Below are positions 60,460 through 64,000 of a stretch of 64,000 bases of DNA, one piece after another; position 1 is the first letter of the stretch; every line of letters begins with the position of its first letter. Location: NCBI GenBank assembly GCA_054601695.1, contig BAAHQB010000058.1:372001-436000 (forward strand), given 5' to 3'. A program made the position numbers and the translations under genes. The notes under the pieces were generated by a model. It did no database searches. It worked only from the letters and a program-made list of their open reading frames with translations, and was not told where the DNA came from. The stretch is from Amorphochlora amoebiformis. Taxonomy: Eukaryota > Cercozoa > Chlorarachniophyceae.

Positions 60460-62119
60460 TACATATACATACATATTATGTATGCATAATATATATGTAT
60501 ATATATATATACATGTATATAAATATATATTTATATATATATATATATATATTTACATGGATATATACATATGTATGATCTCGGGATTGCGAGAAAGAAG
60601 TGGACGATTGATATATATATATATATGTAAGTATATAATTAAATACATATAAAATATATATATGTATATATATATATATATGTATATATGTATATATATA
60701 TATATGTATATGTATGTGTCTGTCCGTATGTGTAGATATACATTTATATACATGTATAATGTCACACACATATATCATGTATAAACACACACATATATAT
60801 ATATACATATACATAATATATGTATATATATAGAGGTGTTTATGTTCATCATATTATACATATATAAAAATATACATATATATATAGATATATATACATA
60901 TATCTACACAAATATACAGGACGAAAAGACTCGCAATCGTCCCCCCTCAGCCACTATTGTCCCGCCCTCGTCCCCTTCCGTCGAACTTTTAGCTAGAAAG
61001 GCGGGTCCAACGGAGGTATAAGTCGATTTTTTTTGTCCGCTCTTTCTGTATGTGTCTGCATGTCTACCTTTCTCTTTTGTTCTTTTTTTTCTGCCCTTAC
61101 GTTTTTTTTTTTTTTCTCTCTTTTGTTTTTATTTTTCCTGCTCTTTTAACTTTTTGTTTCTCTTTTTTTTTTTTTTTGCTCTTTCGGGTTTTTTTTTTTT
61201 TTTGCTCTTTCGGTTTTTTTTTTTTTTCTGCCTTTTTTTTTTTTTCCTGCGCTTTTTTTTTTCTGCTTTTTTTTGTTTTTCTCTTTCTCTCAAGGCTCTT
61301 GCGTTATGTTGTATGTGTATATGTCTATGTGTGTTTGTGTATGTGTATGTGTGTATATGTATGCGTATGTGTATGTTGTATGTGTATCTATGTTGTATGG
61401 GTATGTGTATGTGTATGCGTATGCTTATGTATACGTTGTATGTGTATGTGTATGTGCATGTGCATGTGTATGTATAGGTGTATGTGTATATGTGTATGCG
61501 TATGCGTATGCGTATGTGTATGTGTATGTGTATTTGTATGTGTATGTGTATAAGCGTATGTGTATGTGTATGTTGTATGTGTGTGTCGTATGTGTATGAG
61601 TATGTGTATAAGCATGTGTATATATATGTGTATATGCGTTTGTGTATGTGTATGTGTACATGCGTATGTGTATTTGTATGCGTATGCATATGTGTATGTG
61701 TATGTGTATGTGTATGAGTATGTGTATGTGTATGAGTATGTGTATGTGTATGTGTATTTGTATATGCGCATGTGTGTATTTGTGTGTGTATGCGTATGTG
61801 TATGTGTATGGGTATGTTTGTGGGTATGTGTATGTGTATGGGTATGTATATGCGTTTGTGTATGTGTATGTATATATGCGTAAATGTATTTGTATGTGTA
61901 TGCGTATGTGTATGTGTATGGGTATGTGTATGTGTATGTGTATGTATATGTGTATGAGTATGTGTATGTGTATGTATACATTCGTATGTGTATAAGTATG
62001 TGCATGCGTATGTGTATGTGTATGTTGTATGTGTAAGTGCACGTGTATGTGTAAGTGTATGTTGTATGTGTATGTGTATGTGTATGTGCACGTGTAGAGT
62101 ATGTGTATGTGTATGCGTA

Positions 62120-62210
<91 letters not shown>

Positions 62211-62272
62211 GTGTGTATATGTATGTGTGTATATGTGTATGTTGTATGTGTCTGTGTATGTGTATGTGTGTT

Positions 62273-62303
<31 letters not shown>

Positions 62304-62345
62304 GTGTGTATATGTACGTGTGTGTATGTGTATGTCGTATGTGTC

Positions 62346-62380
<35 letters not shown>

Positions 62381-62381
62381 A

Positions 62382-62418
<37 letters not shown>

Positions 62419-62423
62419 GTATA

Positions 62424-62466
<43 letters not shown>

Positions 62467-62663
62467 GTGTGTATATATATGTGTGTGTATGTGTATGTTG
62501 TATGTGTCTGTGTATATGTATGTGTATGTGTATGTGTATGTGTATGTATATATGTATGTGTATGTGTATATGTGTATGTGTATGTGTATGTGTCTGTGTA
62601 TGTGTCTGTGTATGTGTATGTGTATGGTGTATGTGTATGTGTATGTGTATGTGTGTATGTGTC

Positions 62664-62762
<99 letters not shown>

Positions 62763-62938
62763 GTGTGCACGTGTATATGCGTATGTGTATGTGTATGTAT
62801 ATGTGTATGTGTATGTGTCTGTGTATGTGTATGTGTATGTGGATGTATGCGTATTTATATGAATCTAGGTATGTAATCATAATATAAGTGCGAGGGTGAG
62901 CATACATTCGTAAAATTTCATTCGTATAATGTATATAC

Positions 62939-62984
<46 letters not shown>

Positions 62985-63125
62985 CATATTTATTTTAATA
63001 ATAATATTAATAATAATAACAAATCGAACATCCTTTTCGTCCCATCTAAGCATATTCTATTGCTGTAACTCTTAAAAACATTTATATTCATATAAAATAT
63101 ACAGTATAATATATACATACATATA

Positions 63126-63162
<37 letters not shown>

Positions 63163-63461
63163 AAATATATTAAAGACTTATATTAAACATAAAGATAATA
63201 CACATGTACACCTTCATACATACATATATATATTATATATTTATATATTTATATGAATATATAGGTTGGGGACCTTAAACGTGAAACCACCGGTAGAAAG
63301 GCCAAGTTTGGCGGCCAGGTGTTCTATGTATACAATATATATAAATGAACATATATATGTATATATACTTATTTGTATGGAATGTATATATATAGGTGTG
63401 AAAATATGAGTGTGTGCGTATATTTTAGACGCGCACATTTGTATATATGTATGTATGTATG

Positions 63462-63504
<43 letters not shown>

Positions 63505-63564
63505 GCTTATGCTATACATAATATATTTCTGATATATACTACATAATCGCTGCGTGTGTATCTT

Positions 63565-63602
<38 letters not shown>

Positions 63603-63734
63603 TATATATTTGTACAATACATATATATTATATATATATTTCAAATTTACAAATACGTACATATATTTATAATATTTGATACATATAAAGATATACGCAT
63701 AAGTGTATGTATCTAAGTTTTTGGAACATGTAGG

Positions 63735-63770
<36 letters not shown>

Positions 63771-63878
63771 CATATGTATGTATAATCTCAATATACATAC
63801 ATATATACATATATACGTGTAATTACACATGTATACGCGCGTATATGCATCAGTTTATGTATAGTTTCGCGCACGAGG

Positions 63879-63925
<47 letters not shown>

Positions 63926-64000
63926 GTAGTTTTTCGAGCATCTGAGGCTGTTTGACAAATTTGGAGATGAGGGCGAAGAAATGGAGTTTAATTCGGCAAC
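54113..64000 (+). CDS. DEP-domain protein with coiled coil and putative membrane segments, 3' partial
   Basis: Exons: 54113-54209, 54594-54658, 54889-54963, 55574-55627, 56276-56335, 56915-56989, 57179-57211, 57905-57940, 58187-58296, 58668-58695, 59053-59098, 59382-59431, 60330-60410, 60920-61015, 63265-63318, 63930-64000 (343 residues so far). An in-frame stop precedes the ATG at 54101. Residues about 15-95 form a DEP domain: [63 protein letters not shown] domains bind membranes or signalling partners such as G-protein regulators. Residues 154-211 look like a coiled coil ([19 protein letters not shown]). Residues 212-243 are strongly hydrophobic ([26 protein letters not shown]), with another hydrophobic stretch at 250-266, suggesting one or more membrane helices before a basic KRR. 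A Pro/Ser-rich linker and an acidic segment ([12 protein letters not shown]) follow. Exon 57179-57211 is least certain. Confidence 0.88.
57212..57690 (+). repeat. Four tandem copies of a post-donor intron segment
   Basis: GTTATGTTAGGAGA, GCTAGACGTTCTGAATGTG and CATTTAGGCAAATATACAT recur at about 57225, 57355, 57490 and 57625 with (TA)n between. The first copy follows the GTAAGT donor of exon 57179-57211. Confidence 0.85.
58303..58372 (+). repeat. (TTAGGG)n just inside an intron
   Basis: Ten exact units starting within 10 bp of the donor of exon 58187-58296, in the orientation opposite to the arrays near acceptors. Confidence 0.9.
58703..59052 (+). repeat. CCCTAA-rich intron up to the acceptor of exon 59053-59098
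   Basis: Telomere-like units at 58703-58790 and 58915-58942, degenerate between, then unique sequence ending CGCTAACCCTAAG, the acceptor. Almost the whole 357-bp intron is CCCTAA-related or unique, with no (TA)n. Confidence 0.8.
60008..60215 (+). pseudogene. Two 5' fragments of exon 60330-60410
   Basis: Copies beginning at about 60008 and 60177 after TCAG match the first 30 bases (GCCGTGTTAAGTAGAGACGC) and then run to TA repeat. A 3' fragment (GATCTCGG...GATTGCGAGA) sits downstream at 60577-60605. Confidence 0.85.
61025..61290 (+). repeat. T-rich tract with GCTCTTT spacers
   Basis: Runs of 8-17 T separated by CTGCC/GCTCTTTCGG, starting about 10 bp after the donor of exon 60920-61015. Confidence 0.85.
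61305..62865 (+). repeat. 1.56-kb (GTATGT)n array
   Basis: Hexamer TATGTG with GTATGC, TTTGTG, TCTGTG variants. Alternating purine-pyrimidine throughout. All six frames are largely open (Val/Cys/Met, His/Thr), none coding. In the intron between 61015 and 63265. Confidence 0.95.

Noticed and set aside
61129-62907. His/Thr and Val/Cys/Met frames up to 592 codons
   Set aside because: Hexamer repeat read in every frame on both strands; no splice or family signal.

Overview
The window is a stretch of a eukaryotic nuclear genome with very small exons and very large, simple-repeat introns. Most of the DNA is (TA)n microsatellite, broken up by CT tracts, minisatellites and telomere-like (CCCTAA/TTAGGG) arrays. 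Nearly all long open frames are repeat translations (poly Tyr/Ile, Ser/Leu, Val/Cys/Met). Reading splice sites by eye and requiring codon phase to carry across every junction gave five intron-dense genes: about 85 exons, mostly 20-110 nt, and roughly 5.1 kb of coding sequence (about 8 percent of the window). The TTAGGG-type telomere motif, GT-AG introns and an EGF-like module do not by themselves place the organism. It is a protist, alga or holozoan-type eukaryote with extreme intron expansion, not a prokaryote.

Layout, genes alternating in strand (+ - + - +): (1) 571-13220 +, the C-terminal 176 residues of a histidine phosphatase (phosphoglycerate-mutase-like); its N-terminal RHG exon lies left of the window. 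(2) about 13.7-20.69 kb -, an unrecognised protein whose 5' exons are convincing and whose 3' end can be read in more than one frame. (3) 20848-35652 +, a complete 18-exon, 394-residue secreted protein: signal peptide, one six-cysteine EGF-like module and a GH43-like beta-propeller. (4) 36378-53724 -, a complete 34-exon, 587-residue protein with an unrecognised N-terminal region and a long acidic/basic charged tail, probably nuclear. (5) 54113-64000 +, a DEP-domain protein with a coiled coil and hydrophobic putative membrane segments, continuing past the right edge.

The short divergent promoters (20689-20847 and 53725-54112) and the convergent 3' intergenic regions (13.2-13.7 kb and 35653-36377) are largely free of (TA)n runs, so the repeat expansion is essentially intronic.

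The most unusual feature is a set of truncated exon copies inside the introns. Copies upstream of an intact exon keep its 5' part with the acceptor; copies downstream keep its 3' part with the donor. Telomere-like repeats often end right at a 3' splice site, where their CTAAC could act as a branch site. A roughly 45-bp element related to one exon of gene 4 sits next to telomere-like repeats at several places, including inside another gene. Exon coordinates rest on hand reading and phase consistency only; no search or transcript data were available.
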